A DNA stretch of 64,000 bases from Costus lasius (GCA_027563935.2 JANVAS020000231.1:14402001-14466000); one strand, 5' to 3'; shown: positions 20,290 through 33,159, counted from the first letter of the stretch. The notes: generated from the sequence alone by a model not told the origin. Numbers and translations are program-made.

Positions 20290-23200
20290 ATGGTGCGAAC
20301 CAGAGGAAATGCTAGTGATGAGGGCGAGCAGACCCCGAACCTCACGAGAACTATTGAGGCTCTGACTGGCATGGTTCAGCAACAAGGTGCTATGATAGAG
20401 AGGCAAGCTCAGATGCTGCAGCAGCAGCAGACTCAGCATCAAGAAGCACAACAGTAGCTCTTGCAGCAGCTGACTCAAGAGAGACCCCAGACTACTACTC
20501 GGGCGGTGGGGGATGACTCTCAGGAGGGCGCTCACAGGCGCTATGCTTCACTTGTGAGTGAATTCCAGAAACTGGGTCCCAGCTCTTTTTATGGGGGCTC
20601 AGAATCCAGTAATGCAGAGAACTGGCAGTTGTGCTTGGAAAAGATTTTCCAAGTCATGCGCTGCTCAGATGAGGATAAGTTATGTCTGGCCACCTATATG
20701 ATGCGTGCTGACGCAGATGAGTGGTGGAAGGGCGTAGTGAGACTTGCCGAAGAAAGACATGAGACTGTAGATTGGCCTTACTTCTTGTCTCGATTTAACG
20801 AGAAGTACTTCCCAGATAGCTTGGTTGAGGACCGAGAGGTGGAATTTATTCATCTGGAGCAGGGTGATATGACAGTGGACCAGTATGAATTACAGTTCAC
20901 GAAATTGGGAAAGTATGCTCCTCACCTGATAAACACTGAAAAGAGGAGAGCTACTAAGTTTCTCAGAGGTCTCAGATGGGACATTAGAGAGCAGGTTGGT
21001 GCTCAACACTTGGAGACCTATGTTGAAACTGTTGGGCGAGCGCGTACCATTGAGAGGTATATATCTGAGAGGAGTTCTCATGTTGCCGTGACAGTAGTTC
21101 CTGCAACTGAGGCGGCGGTTCCTCAGTATGGCAGTGGCGGCAAGGGTAAGAAGTACCCTAGGCATAAAGATTATAAGAAGAGCAGGTATAAGCCTTACTC
21201 CTACAAGGCACCGCAGCAGTCCAGGGATGCACCGCAGCAGTTCAGGGATGCCAGGGATGCAAGAAACGGTATCACTTGTAGTCATTGTGGGCTCAAGGGA
21301 CATCTAGTGAAAGACTGCCATAGGAAGAATGGTGTATGCTTCAGGTGTAAGAAACCAGGGCACATGGCTAAGGACTGCAAAGAACCTGAGATGCAACCTA
21401 GAGGCGCAGATAAGCCTACAGTCCAGACTAGAGTGTATGCTGTGGCTGAGAAGGATACACGAGCTTCCCGATCCGTCGTGGAAGGTACTTTATTCGTATT
21501 TGATCAGTTAGCCCGCATATTATTTGACCCTGGTGCAAATTTATCTTTTGTATCTGTTAAGTTTGCTGCATGTTTACCTGTGTTACCTAAGGTGATGAAT
21601 TATGCTGTGTCTGTGAGTACTCCCTTAGGAAAATCGTTATCTACAGATACTGTTTGTGCTGATTGTGTAGTACATGTAGAGGGCTATGAGTTTCTGGTAG
21701 ATCTAATCCTCCTAGACATGCAAGATTATGATATCATCTTAGGAATGGATTGGTTGTCTTTCCATCATGCCTCAGTGGATTGCTTTGAGAAAGTAATCAC
21801 TTTGAATTTGTTAGATGGGAATCGACTTTTTGTGAGAGGTCTAGTGTCAGACCAAGGACCGCATGTGATATCTTTCCTGCAGGCCAGGAAATTACTTGCT
21901 AATGGGTGCAAGGGTTATCTTGCGCATGTTAAGGTGCAGGATGATTCTACTTCTGATCTGACTCAGATGGAGGTGGTGAAAGAATTTCCTGATGTGTTCT
22001 CTGAAGAATTTTTAGGCTTGCCACCAATTAGAGAAGTGGAGTTTGGCATTGAGTTGGCGCCAGGTACGGCACCTATCTCCAGAGCTCCTTATCGTATGGC
22101 TACTTCAGAGTTGGCCGAGCTTAAGAAACAACTGGAGGAATTGTTAGAGAAAGGATATATTCGGCCTAGTGCTTCTCCCTGGGGAGCGCCAGTGTTATTT
22201 GTGAAGAAGAAAGATGGAACCCTGAGGATGTGTATAGACTACAGGCAATTGAACCAAGTGACTATCAAGAATAAGTATCCTCTTCCCAGAATTGATGATC
22301 TATTTGATCAATTACAGGGAGCGACAGTGTTCTCTAAGATTGATCTGAGATCAGGGTATTACCAGCTGAGGGTCAAGGATGAGGATATATTTAAGACTGC
22401 TTTTAGGACCAGGTATGGGCATTTCGAATTTTTAGTTATGCCTTTTGGACTGACGAATGCACCTGCTGTCTTCATGGATTTGATGAACAGGGTATTCCAT
22501 GAGTTGCTTGACTCTTGTGTGGTGGTCTTTATAGACGATATATTGGTGTACTCTCAGACTACCTCAGATCATGTCAGTGATTTGCGCAGAGTATTGGAGA
22601 TCTTGAGGAAGAACCGATTATATGCCAAGGCTAGTAAGTGTGAATTCTGGCTGGAAAAGATTAGTTTCCTTGGGCATGTGATTTCTGGTCAGGGGGTGTC
22701 TGTGGATCCGGTTAAAGTGCAAGCCATTCTTAATTGGGAAAGACCGACTAGTGCTACTGAGATCAGGAGTTTTCTGGGTTTGGCAGGTTACTACCGGTGA
22801 TTTGTTGAGGGATTCTCCAAGTTGGCGGGTCCTTTAACTAAATTAACCAGAAAGGAGGCTAAGTTTATTTGGGATGATAAGTGTGAAGAGAGCTTCCAGG
22901 AGCTGAAGAGAAGGTTGACTAGTACACCGATCCTCATTATTCCTAGTGATGGGGAAAGGTTTACTGTCTATACAGATGCTTCAGGCAAAGGGTTGGGTTG
23001 TGTCTTGATGCAGAAGGGTTCTGTGGTAGCCTATGCTTCGAGACAACTGAAGGAGTATGAATTGAACTACCCTACTCATGATTTAGAGTTGGCGGCCGTA
23101 GTCTTTGCTTTGAAGATATGGCGTCACTATTTGTTGGGTCAAGAGTTTGATCTGTTCACTGATCACCAGAGTCTCAAGTATATCTTCACTCAGAAGGAGT

Positions 23201-24880
23201 TGAACATGAGACAGAGAAGATGGATGGAGTTGATCAAAGATTATGACTTCTCTATACAGTATCAGGCGGGAAAGGCCAATGTAGTAGCGGATGCTCTGAG
23301 CAGACATCCAGTTACTTCAGTAGCGGCACTACGAGTCAGTGAGTGGCGGTTACTGCAGGAGTTCAGCGATCTCAGGATCAGTGTTACTCCTAGAGTTCAG
23401 TCGGGTTATGTGGCTTTTCTCAGAGTACAGTCTGCTTTGTTGCAGAAGATCAGAGATCAGCAGTCTGTGGATCCGAGATTAGTTCAGATCAGGGATAGTC
23501 TGGTTGATGGCGCAGTTCAGGATTTTAGCCTGTCTGATGATGGTATTCTCCGGTTTCGTGGAAGGGTATGTGTCCCTGAGGAACCAAGCTTGAGGAAAGA
23601 AATATTGGAGGACAGCCATAACTCCAAATATTCTCTACATCCTGGTGTGACTAAGATGTATCAGGACCTCAAGAAAAGTTTTTGGTGGCCGGGTATGAAG
23701 AAAGAAGTGTTTGATTTTGTCTCTAGGTGTTTAACCTGTCAGACTGTAAAGGCTGAACATCAGAAGCCTGGTGGTTTGTTGCAGTCTCTTCCTATTCCTG
23801 AGTGGAAGTGGGAATGCATCAGTATGGATTTTGTATGTGGTTTGCCCAGAACCAGATTGGGTCATGATGCTATTTGGGTGATTGTTGATAGACTCACTAA
23901 GTCAGCCCATTTTCTTCCGATTAAGATGACTTATTCTCTAGAGAGACTGGCTAGATTATATATTGATGAGATAGTCAGACTGCATGGAGTTCCTGTTGAT
24001 ATTGTGTCTGATAGGGACTCTCGGTTTTTGTCCAAATTTTGGAAGAGCTTACAGGAAGGTTTGGGTACTAAGTTGAGTTTTAGTACAGCATACCATCCTC
24101 AGTCTGATGGCCAGACGGAGCGTACTATACAGACTCTAGAAGATTTGTTGAGAGCCTGTGGTTGATTGGAGTTCTGAGTGGAACCGGGATCTATCTTTGA
24201 TAGAGTTTACTTATAATAATAGCTTCCACTCCAGTATTCAGATGGCTCCTTATGAGGCTTTGTATGGGAGAAGGTGTAGGACTCCCTTGTGTTGGGAGGA
24301 AACTGGTGACAGAATGATTTTGAGATCTGATGCAGTACAGGAGACTACTGATAAGGTCAGAGAGATCCGGGATAAACTGAAAATTGCTCGGGACAGACAG
24401 AAGAGTTATGCTGATGACCGTCGTCGTTCCTTGGAGTTTATGGTAGGAGATCATGTGTTCTTGAAGGTGTCACCTACTAAGGGTGTTATGAGGTTTGGCA
24501 AAAAGGGCAAGTTGAGCCCTAGGTTTGTAGGCCCTTTTGATATTATTGAGAGAATTGGTCCAGTGGCTTACCGATTAGCTTTACCTCCTGCTATGGATCA
24601 TGTGCATAATGTATTCCATGTCTCTGCATTGAGGAAATATCATCCTGATCCATCTCATGTATTGGAATTGGAACCTCTTCAGATTCAGAGTGATTTGACT
24701 TTCGAGGAAAGACCTCTCCGGGTTGTGGATAGAAAAGATAAAGTCCTGAGGAACAAGACTATACCTTTGGTAAAGGTTATCTGGGGAAATCAGTCAGTGG
24801 AGGAGGCGACATGGGAGACTGAAGCTGATATGAGGAAATTTTATGCTTACCTCTTTGATGATATGGATGCTGAGCTTTAG
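20290..24880 (+). pseudogene. Gypsy gag-pol polyprotein remnant (Tekay-like)
   Basis: The start at 20290 (MVRTRGNAS) follows a Q-rich coiled-coil-like N-terminus. Domains in order: retrotransposon gag (about 20600-20970), two CCHC knuckles (21274-21315, 21331-21380), protease (FDPGANLSF, about 21526), RT with FIDD (about 22530), RNase H ([10 protein letters not shown], about 22970), integrase with [15 protein letters not shown] and a QTERT-type E segment, then a C-terminal chromodomain-like segment ending at 24880. Breaks: TAG at 20455-20457, TGA at 22798-22800, and a frameshift near 24155-24165. The first two fit C-to-T changes of CAG and CGA. It is non-autonomous despite its young LTRs. Confidence 0.94.
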
Positions 24881-24896
24881 AGGACTAAAGCTTTAT

Positions 24897-24909
24897 AAGG
24901 AGGGAGGAA
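24897..24909 (+). other. Polypurine tract of the Tekay-like Gypsy
   Basis: AAGGAGGGAGGAA lies directly before the 3' LTR at 24910. Confidence 0.93.
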
Positions 24910-27900
24910 TGTAAGATCCAAGGATCTTAAGTTCTGGTAAGCATTATTTTGATTTAAATAAAATTATTGACTATGATAATTTTATGTATTGGTTGTCAAA
25001 TTATAGTTAATTAACTAGAGATTTTGGTTGTTAATTTATTGTAAATAAATTAGAGATTATTTATTTGATTGTTGGCTGATTTATGATAAATTATTATTGG
25101 TTGTTCATGATAAATTAATTAGGATGTATGGTTGTAAATTGTAAGTTAATTAATTAGAACTTATTGGTTAATTAATTAGACCTTATTGGTTAATTAATTA
25201 AATTGTTATTGGATATTAATTAAATCCTTATTGGATTTGTGTTTAAGTGAAATAATTAATTGGATATTAGATTTAAAATTCAAATTATTAGTTAAATGAA
25301 TTAAGTCCTAATCGGATTAACTAATTGGATTTTTAAATTCGAATTTAGTTAGTTAAATGGGTTAAACCTATTTGAATTAATGGGTTAATGGGTTTAAAAT
25401 TTTAAAATCCAAAGTTTAAGTGGGAATTGCGCTTAGGGTAAGAGTTTTTGGCGATTTTGGCTTGAGGAAAATTGTGGGCGACGGCTTGAGAAGAAGTGGC
25501 GATTCTTGAAGAGTTTTGAGGTGATTTTCTTCATCTTCTTCCCTTGGCGATTTTTCCTTGAAGAGAAGAAATTCCTTTGGCGAGTTCTTGAAGATTTTTG
25601 GGCGACTTAAAAGCTTTAGACGATTTCTTTTGTGGAGAATTTTCGGTTTAAGAGGTGAGTGGTGTGTCTTTTCGATTCCTAGCAATTTGGTTGTATTAAT
25701 TAATGAGTTAGATTGATTGGAAAGTTTTATCATGCTAAAAACCGAATTTGAGCCATTCATCTATGAAAACCGAAATTTGATATTAATCTTGATATTGTGG
25801 TTAACATGTTTACATGTGAATTGAATCTTGATATTTCTCCATGAAAAGTTAGTTTAGGGTATTTTCCATGAAAACCGAATTTAAGGCATATCTCCATGAA
25901 AACCGAATTTAGGGTAATTATTGTGTGGAGTTTAGGAAGCATTAAATCATTGATCTTGAGTATGAAATTCTTGTTAACTAAGGTGTTAATTAAGGTGTAT
26001 TTTTAAATTGATATTATGTTTGAAACAGTGGGTTACATGTGTGATTTGTAAAGCAATTATGCTTTAATTTTATGTTGATTTTTGGGGCGCATGATAAATG
26101 TTATATGTCGAATTTTATGGATGCTTGATAAATTGCCAATAATGTTATGTTGTAAAACTCATGTTTATTTAATTAAGATCATGTAATCATGTTTGAGAAC
26201 ATTGGGTGATAATTTAGCAAAATTTCACTGAACTGACCAGCCTGAAATTTAAGGACTACACAATATTCGGTGATATTCGAATATAAAACATTATGTGTTA
26301 TGTTATGTGAATTCTGAACAATATGTGTGATCATGTGAATTCTGAACAATATGTGTGATCATGTGAATTCTGAACAATATGTGTGATCTTGTGAATTTTG
26401 AAAAAATTATGGGTTATGTGAAATTGGAAAATTATGTGATTATGTGATGGTTAGGACTAAGGCTAGGTGTAACTATGAACTCAAGGGGATAGTCCTTATG
26501 TGTTATGTTAAGGGTTTGAATTTCAGCCCTGTATTGTGATATGTGAGGAGGTTGATGTTTAGCCTGCCTATTATGATTATTGTGATGGGGGTTGATGTTC
26601 AGCCTGCCCGATATGATTTTTGTGATGACTATCCTAGAGTCTAGTTGACACTTAGGAGTCCACCTTTGTGAAATATGTTCACCTATGTGAAATATGAAAT
26701 AAGATGTGTCTGTTGTCCAGTAGGAACCTTTTGGGAGAACGGGTTTTGACGCAAAGTGCCATGTCTTGGTCAGACAGGGGCCACCTCTTGATGTCACTAC
26801 TCTTTTATGTGATGGGGTAATATAAGACGCAAAGTGCCATGTCTTGATCAGACAGGGGCCACCTCTTGATGTCATTACTCTTTATGTGATGGGGTGATAT
26901 AAGACGCAAAGTGCCATGTCTTGATCAGACAGGGGCCACCTCTTGATGTCATCACTCTGATGTGTTATGGAGTGATAGAGCAAAGTGCCACGTCGTGACC
27001 TGGCGGGGGCCACCTCTTGATTCTACTCACTATCCATGTTTATGTGTTGCATGCGGCTCCCAGTGCTTTGGCCAAGCCGGGTTAGACCATATTGGTCACT
27101 ACTGAATATGCTGGACAACTAGGTTAATTAAGTATGGTGTGTTTAGTTGGTTTAAAATATATGTGTTTAATTGGGTTAGAGTAAAACTCTAGAACCTGAG
27201 TTTGTGAACATGAGTTTGTTATATGCTAGTGTGTACATCTGACTGTTTATATGATCTTTGTTTCTTTATTTTGTTATATGTTGACATAATGTTCCTGTTA
27301 AAGATTTTTAAAATAATCTGCCTATATTTTTGAATGTATGTTCTGGATGGTCGATTTAGACTATCCACTCACTGGGCTGTGTAGCTCACCCCTCATTATT
27401 TTCAGGCATAGAGCAGGGGCGCATTTCATGAGTAACATTGGCGTGGATATTATGTTTGCTGCTTAAGAGCTTTTATGCTAAAATTTTCTGGGGCCGGTTG
27501 TGGCTAAACCATATGATTTATGTGAACTATGTGAATTTGTGTTGCCAGATTGTGGCAGTTAACTGAGTTTGATTTTTGTGTCACCGCGGGCTTCAGCCTG
27601 GTTTCGGTGTTTGGTGTCAGTTTATAAAAATCGATTTTGTGGATTTGTTTTGAAATTGAAGTTGATGTGTATTTTTGCAATCGGTTTTGATACAACTGTA
27701 ACTTGCATATGTCTAGTGCAAGTATTGCCTGGTGGCAGGTACCTTTATGGATTTTATGAATTTTAATCGGTTTTGATATAACTGTTGCCTTGCATATGTC
27801 TAGTGCAAGGATTGCGTGGTGGCAGGTACCCTTACGAGATTTATTAGATTTGAGTTTTGTGAATTTGTGTGTATGGATTTATGGAAATTTTTCAAATCGT

Positions 27901-28009
27901 GTTTTCTTGAACTCGGTTTTACCTAGCATATGATCGATCTTATATGAAACATCCTGTTTCTTTTATGAATTGTGCCATTAGTTTGGGGTTAAGAATGTGG
28001 GATGTTACA
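24910..28009 (+). repeat. 3' LTR of the Tekay-like Gypsy (3100 bp)
   Basis: Same termini, length and internal repeat arrays as 17047-20146. It ends GATGTTACA and is followed by the actca duplication. Confidence 0.96.
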
Positions 28010-28483
28010 ACTCATCCATCTAGTCAGATCATCTGCCCTTGTATGCACCAAGTCCTAACTGACTTGAGTTGACCTAATGGTCAACCATGCATGCGCAAAG
28101 GGCTGAACCACCCTCATGAGTTTCGGCAAGCGGGTGTGACCCCGGGCCTAACTCATGTGTGTTCAGTAGTCGTCTCAACCAGACCTCGCTACACGCCCTG
28201 GATGCAGTCGACCTATAGCCACCTCGTGCTTGCGCACAGGTGCTATCTGGTCAACCCATCTAGGCTGTCAGATGGTCTGATCAGACTAGTTGGATCTAAC
28301 CTAGAAGATGCTTTCAACCCCATCAACCCATCTAAGGATTTAAAGTAGGGGCACCTTAGATCTAATGAGGCGCGCAAGATGTAAGTTTTATAAAACATCT
28401 AGAACAATGCGCAAACAAACAACATGCGGCACTTGAGAAAACAAGATATATCTCATATCTAGCATGTTGATAACCCTTAGATC

Positions 28484-28549
28484 TAGGGGGTCCCCTTCAA
28501 GGGGGAGCGCAAACTTTAGGGGGTCCCCTTCAAGGGGGAGCGCAAACTT
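28484..28549. repeat. Two perfect 33-bp tandem repeats
   Basis: Units 28484-28516 and 28517-28549 are identical. Each contains CCCCTTCAAGGGG, an odd-length palindrome. I do not see this block in the plus-strand family-1 leader. Confidence 0.9.
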
Positions 28550-28691
28550 CTTGTAACAATGATACAAGCGCAAACTAAACAATGTAAACCTTGCATCATG
28601 TAAACAAAGCATCAAGTAAGCGCAACATAGCATCATGTATGGATCACAAACACTTCAAAGCAATCATATAGATCATACCGGAAGCCTAAAG

Positions 28692-28703
28692 CTCTGATAC
28701 CAA
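28692..28703 (-). other. Primer-binding site of minus-strand family-1 Copia
   Basis: The minus strand reads TTGGTATCAGAG next to the 5' LTR end at 28705. Initiator-Met tRNA type. Confidence 0.94.
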
Positions 28704-28704
28704 T

Positions 28705-30408
28705 TGAAAGGTCCCCTAGAATAGGGGGGTGAAACCCTAAACATGCGCAACATAAGATTTCGCATGGGCGGAAATAGGGTTTGCATAGGATCGCATGTAG
28801 TATGTCTATATAATCAACTTCTTTCAATTCAAAGATCAAGTTAAGATCTTTTACCATAGCCATGAAGAAGGAGTCGGCTTGGAAGCTAGAGAACGATAGG
28901 GGTCTCCTCCAAAGTGTGCCACACACAAGATGAAGTTGGCTCACTCCTTGTCGTCCTTGTGCTAGCAAGGCTTCAAGGCTCTTGTCCTCTTGTCGTATGA
29001 AGGAGATGAAGAACACTTTCGGCTAGGGCGATGAAGCTCTTCCTCTTTTCGTCAAAACCAACCTCTTCACGAATGGATAGACGACCAAGCAAGAAGACAA
29101 CATGCGTTGAGGCGTTTATTTTAGATGAGGCGTTACATGATTTCCCAATATGGAAAGTCATTAAGCTTTCGCCCACTCAAAGCAAACCGCCCTAAAACGC
29201 TTCCACCTTGAACCAACCGTTCACACATGTGTGAACCGGTTCAATGGAATTCGGTCCAACGCTTTTGGTTCAATGACAAAACCAAAACAACCCAAGCCAT
29301 GGTCTAGATCTCTCTCTGAACCAAATGGTTCAAGATCTAACCGTTGATCTTTTGATGCATCTGATCTCACTGATCTAGCATCACTTCTCTCAATCGAAGC
29401 TTACCGATCTCATGCCCTAATCAATCAAACATGATCAGACCAGATCTCACTTACAATCAGAGTTTAAACTCCTTTAAACTGAATCCAAACAATTCAGTCC
29501 ACACGATCTGACTTAAGCAAGCCATATCATCAAATTGTGCGACCCTAAGGGTTTCCTTTAAATGTCAGTAACGATAACTTACGTTATCACGATCAGTGAG
29601 GGGTATCTAGCAACACATCACTGTCTCCCGATATAAAGGAAAGAGTCTTCCAAGACTACACCCAAAACACAGCACAAGTGTGAATCTTCTTCACAAGGCA
29701 TACATGTTTCCTTTGCCACTGGATGTTCTTATTGGACAAGCGTGTTAAGCCTGTGACTCCAATATGATGAGCATGATTAGATCAGATGAACATAGTCACC
29801 TGGGTATGGCCATACACTATTCTCAATCATCTCATTCAGGGGGCCCCTTTAGAACATCACACTCCTTAAACAAGGAGACGGCAATCCTATGTCTATCACT
29901 AGTGTCCTAACCTGACTCATGATCATTATCCAAGATAGTTTATAATCATTATGTTTCAAATGATATTGAACTACCTCAAAACAATGACAATCATCATTTA
30001 GAAACACAAGTGATCTCAAGTCAAAGGACATGTGCCACTTGTAGCATACAAGGATTATTCACATTGTGACAAGCAATTGAATATCCTAGTAGGGTCTGTC
30101 CAGTACATCCAATGTACCCATGAGTCTACATCTTATTCCATGCTCGAAGCATCCTATAAGATTAGAACACATATTAGTCTAACCATATCAAGGCTGTCTC
30201 ATGTTCACCAAGATATATCGACTAAGGACATCATTGCATGTCAGCCTAGCTGAACAGCTTTGAGACATTATTCAGTAGTACACTTATTACAGCAGACAAG
30301 GTAACAACCTGAATAACAACCATTGCCTTTATAAACTTAAGAGTTTATACAATGATACTATTACAATCCCAAGGCCTCAAACATTAGCCTTAAGGGCATA
30401 CCCCAACA
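28705..30408 (-). repeat. 5' LTR of minus-strand family-1 Copia
   Basis: 1704 bp, inverted. I noted at least six substitutions against 10244-11947, for example near 29090, 29162 and 29395. It contains ATGGCTATG followed by a GTAAAAG splice-donor match at 28863-28848 on the minus strand. Confidence 0.95.
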
Positions 30409-30413
30409 ATACT

Positions 30414-32086
30414 GGATAGACCCGCTATGAGGCTATGACTTGGTGTCATGAGTTATCCTCATAAGTGACAGGAGATGCATTGATCCCTTGACTTGAGGTC
30501 ATTGATCATTCTATATGGTTAGAGACTTGCTTTGATGCAACCTAACACCTTGCCGTAGTTGGAAAGTCATAAAGGTTGTCATTGAGCGTGTCACGACCCA
30601 TATGAGAAGGTCAATGGACAGACATAGGATTTGCCCCTTCCTTTGGGAAGCTTGATATCCATGGAGCTCCTCTATGGTTCTATGACTGAAAGCGTATGGC
30701 CATACCCAGGTAAGAACCTGATTTAGTCATAGCCATGTGATTGGATGAAAACAAGTGGTGACACACTTGTCCAATCGGATATCAGTTCGGCAAAGAGACT
30801 GTAATGCATCTGTACCTAGTTGCGATGATGGGGATGTCGATGTCGATATCCATTCCAATGACCTGGGTAGCAGCGATGCATTGCTAGGTGCCACTCACTG
30901 CTTGTGGTGACCTTTGGTCAGCACTGCCAGCGTCAGAGGAACCTACAGGGTCGCACACCTTGATACTTGAGTTCTCGTATTGATCGGGAAGCCTTATGAT
31001 CGAGTTATTGGATAACTCGAATCTAATTGGGAGATTTCATCAGCGCCAATGGGCCTGATGAGATGGAAGAATGTTATTGGAGCCAAACTTCATTTTTGGC
31101 AGGTTGACCCGTATTTGACCATGGTTGGTCACATTTGGATTAGGGTTGCATTGGATTGGATCCAAGTGCTTAATCAACCTATGCAATGATGTTTGGGCTA
31201 GCTCATTATCCAATGAGGCCCAATAACAAGTTCTCATGAAGAGAAGAGAGGCTAAAAGGGTATAATGGGGAGAGACCCAACCCCATTGGCGCCTAAGGGG
31301 CATAATGGGGTTAGGGTGGCAAAATTGCTTCATTAAGGAAGCAATTTGCGCCTAGCCCTCTCCCATTGATGGAATGCATGCCTCTAAGGCATTGCTTGAG
31401 GCGCAAGGCAAGGCCTTGGCGCACAAGGAAGGCGTGGGGCTTAATGAGGAAAGGTTGAATGAGAATTAAGGAAATGTCTTGGAGACTTTCCTTATCACAA
31501 ACCTCCTCATCCTGGCCCTACACTTGTCTTAATCCTAGCCTTTCATAAATCGCCTCTTGCCCTATAAAAGAGCACCTAGTCGCCCCTCTTAAATAGATAT
31601 AATTCCTTGGAGGCGTAATCATAAAAAGGGGGCGAAAACTTGGAGGCTCTTGGCGCAACCTCTCTTCCTCCATCATCTAGCCGCAAGCACAAGTCCTCTT
31701 CTCCTCCTCTTGGGTCAAGAAAGACTTGAACTTGGCGTCTACCTCTCCACCTCTTCTTCTAGGCGATTCTACCTTGGAGGTGGCACAAGGATTGAAGAAG
31801 AAGGACTAAGGCTTGGATCTTCTTCCCGAGGCTAGCACCGGGCGAGGAAGAAGAGAACTAAAGAGATCCGTGTGTGTGAGACTGCAGAGGGCGGACGCTT
31901 GGACGCCTACATCGGCATCGCTCTCTTCTTTGCTCTAAGGTATTTCCTAACTCATCGTGTCGACTCCCTTGCATGCGATCTTCACTGGGTTTTTGGGACC
32001 GGCCTGTTTCGGGGACATTCTTCCGCTGTGCAAACATGTATGTCCATGACTCTAAAATTGTAAAATGTCCCCGGGGTTTCCCAACA
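30414..32086 (+). repeat. 3' LTR of inner family-2 Copia, second part
   Basis: 1673 bp matching 3026-4698, ending CCCCGGGGTTTCCCAACA. Substitutions against the 5' LTR occur, for example, near 30880, 31020, 31433 and 32024. Confidence 0.95.
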
Positions 32087-33159
32087 CTTCTTTGCTAAGC
32101 AAGGAATGGATACAATGTTCTTAGTAAGTGAAGGTACACAAAAGCAATTATCTAGTTCTAATTGAAGTCCAGAAGGCCAGGAGAGAGTCAAAACGCCTAC
32201 AGCAACAGCAGCAACCTATGCCTCGTTTCCAACGCGTAGGTCAATCTCTCCAGGCCGCACCGATCTACTTTTCTTGAGCCCCTGCATATTTGTACAAATA
32301 TGAGCCCCACATGCGGTATCCAATACCCATGACATAGAAGTAGAAAGATTGACTTCTGTAACATAGATACCTGAGCTAGAAGTTAAGGCCATGTCTTTCT
32401 TCTCCTCATTCTGAAGCTGCTTGCAGTCCCTTCTCCAGTGACCCTGCTCGCCACAGTGAAAACACCTCTGGTCCATTGACTTCTTCGCCTTTTTCTTCAG
32501 TGCCTTGGTAGGACCTCTGGCACTACTCTTAGCACATGCCTTATCCTTCTTCTTTATCTTCTTGGTCGCAGGGACCAAAAGAACAGAATTAGGTTTGGTC
32601 TTACCCATCTCACGCTCAGCTGTTTGGAGCATATTCATTAATTCCTCCCGTGTGCACTCAATTCGGTTCATGTTGAAATTAATAATAAACAGACTGAAGC
32701 TAGGGGGCAGGGAATGTAGAATAAGATCCACAACCAGCTCGTTGTCTATGGCATGTCCTAGTCTCCTGAGATGATCCACATTCCCAATGAGTTTGAGAAC
32801 ATGGGGTCTCACTGGTGCACCCTCAGACAACTTACACCCTCGAACATCTGTTTCAGATGAGTGATCATCTGAAAAGCGTTCTGCTCCTCATATTGCACCT
32901 GCAGTTCAGGTGTCATGCTGGCTAGCATAAGACATGCAACCTCTAAAGAGTCATCCTGATGCTTTCTATAAGCATCTCTGTCTGCCGTTCGGGCATTAGG
33001 CGGAGGAGCTGCAGGAAGAGCCTGTTCAAGGATGTACAGCTTCTTCTCGAGCTTGAGGACTATCCTCAAGTTCCGATGCCAGGCCATAAAGTTAGTTCCA
33101 ACCAACTTATCCTTATCAAGGAGTGATCGCAGTGATAATCTGCCAGTGTTCGTAGCCAT
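32087..33159 (-). pseudogene. Copia gag and protease remnant of the outer family-2 element
   Basis: Read on the minus strand, the start is 33159 (MATNTGRLS), just after the predicted splice acceptor. Capsid-like gag runs to about 32820, where a short deletion and frameshift moves the frame. It then continues through SEGAPVRPHVLKL to the knuckle CFHCGEQGHWRRDC and the protease motif LDTACG. An in-frame TAG lies at 32216-32214. The frame continues to 32087, where the inner Copia cuts it; it resumes at 2733. This copy shows the gag segment that the inner family-2 copy has lost. Confidence 0.9.

Larger units (their letters stand above)
17047..28009 (+). mobile_element. Tekay/Del-like Ty3/Gypsy chromovirus (plus strand)
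   Basis: It is 10,963 bp with LTRs 17047-20146 and 24910-28009, each 3100 bp. I found no difference between the LTRs in the stretches I compared, and all paired landmarks keep an exact 7863-bp offset. It has a PBS at 20150, gag-pol remnants at 20290-24880 and a PPT at 24897. It is the innermost and apparently youngest insertion in the nest. Its coding region is nevertheless broken by two stops and a frameshift. Clade assignment is from gag, RNase H and the C-terminal chromodomain-like segment. Confidence 0.96.
28010..28704 (-). other. Leader of minus-strand family-1 Copia, LTR-proximal part
   Basis: Untranslated. It contains a perfect 33-bp tandem duplication (28484-28549) and the PBS. Much of it aligns with the plus-strand family-1 leader (43507-44070). 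No gene is supported. Confidence 0.8.
15874..28854 (-). other. Predicted leader intron of minus-strand family-1 Copia, now containing a Gypsy element
   Basis: On the minus strand the donor follows ATGGCTATG (28863-28855) as GTAAAAG, and the acceptor ends at 15874, about 20 nt before the gag ATG. Joined, the upstream ATG would be in frame with gag. The intron was about 2 kb before the 11-kb Tekay insertion. The prediction rests on motif match and conservation in other copies. Confidence 0.45.
10244..30408 (-). mobile_element. Family-1 Copia element (minus strand) with intact gag-pol, carrying a Gypsy insertion in its leader
   Basis: The LTRs are 10244-11947 (3') and 28705-30408 (5'), both 1704 bp, with at least six substitutions between them. 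The order on the minus strand is 5' LTR, PBS (28703 to 28692), leader, gag-pol (15852 to 11968), PPT and 3' LTR. The leader is split by a Tekay-like Gypsy (17047-28009). Without it the element is about 9.2 kb. It is the only element here with an unbroken polyprotein frame. The clade is probably in the long-LTR Angela/TAR-like part of plant Copia, but I cannot place it firmly. Confidence 0.95.
2734..32086 (+). mobile_element. Inner family-2 Copia element (plus strand), 3' LTR split by a later insertion
   Basis: The 5' LTR is 2734-4698 (1965 bp). The 3' LTR is 9952-10243 plus 30414-32086, also 1965 bp once the inserted 10244-30408 and the duplicated atact are removed. The element has a PBS at 4700, gag-pol remnants at 6325-9930 and a PPT at 9941. 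I noted at least seven LTR substitutions and no length change, so the insertion is recent but not the newest. It is inserted into another member of its own family in opposite orientation. Its gag-pol has two in-frame stops and a large gag deletion, so it is non-autonomous. Confidence 0.95.
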
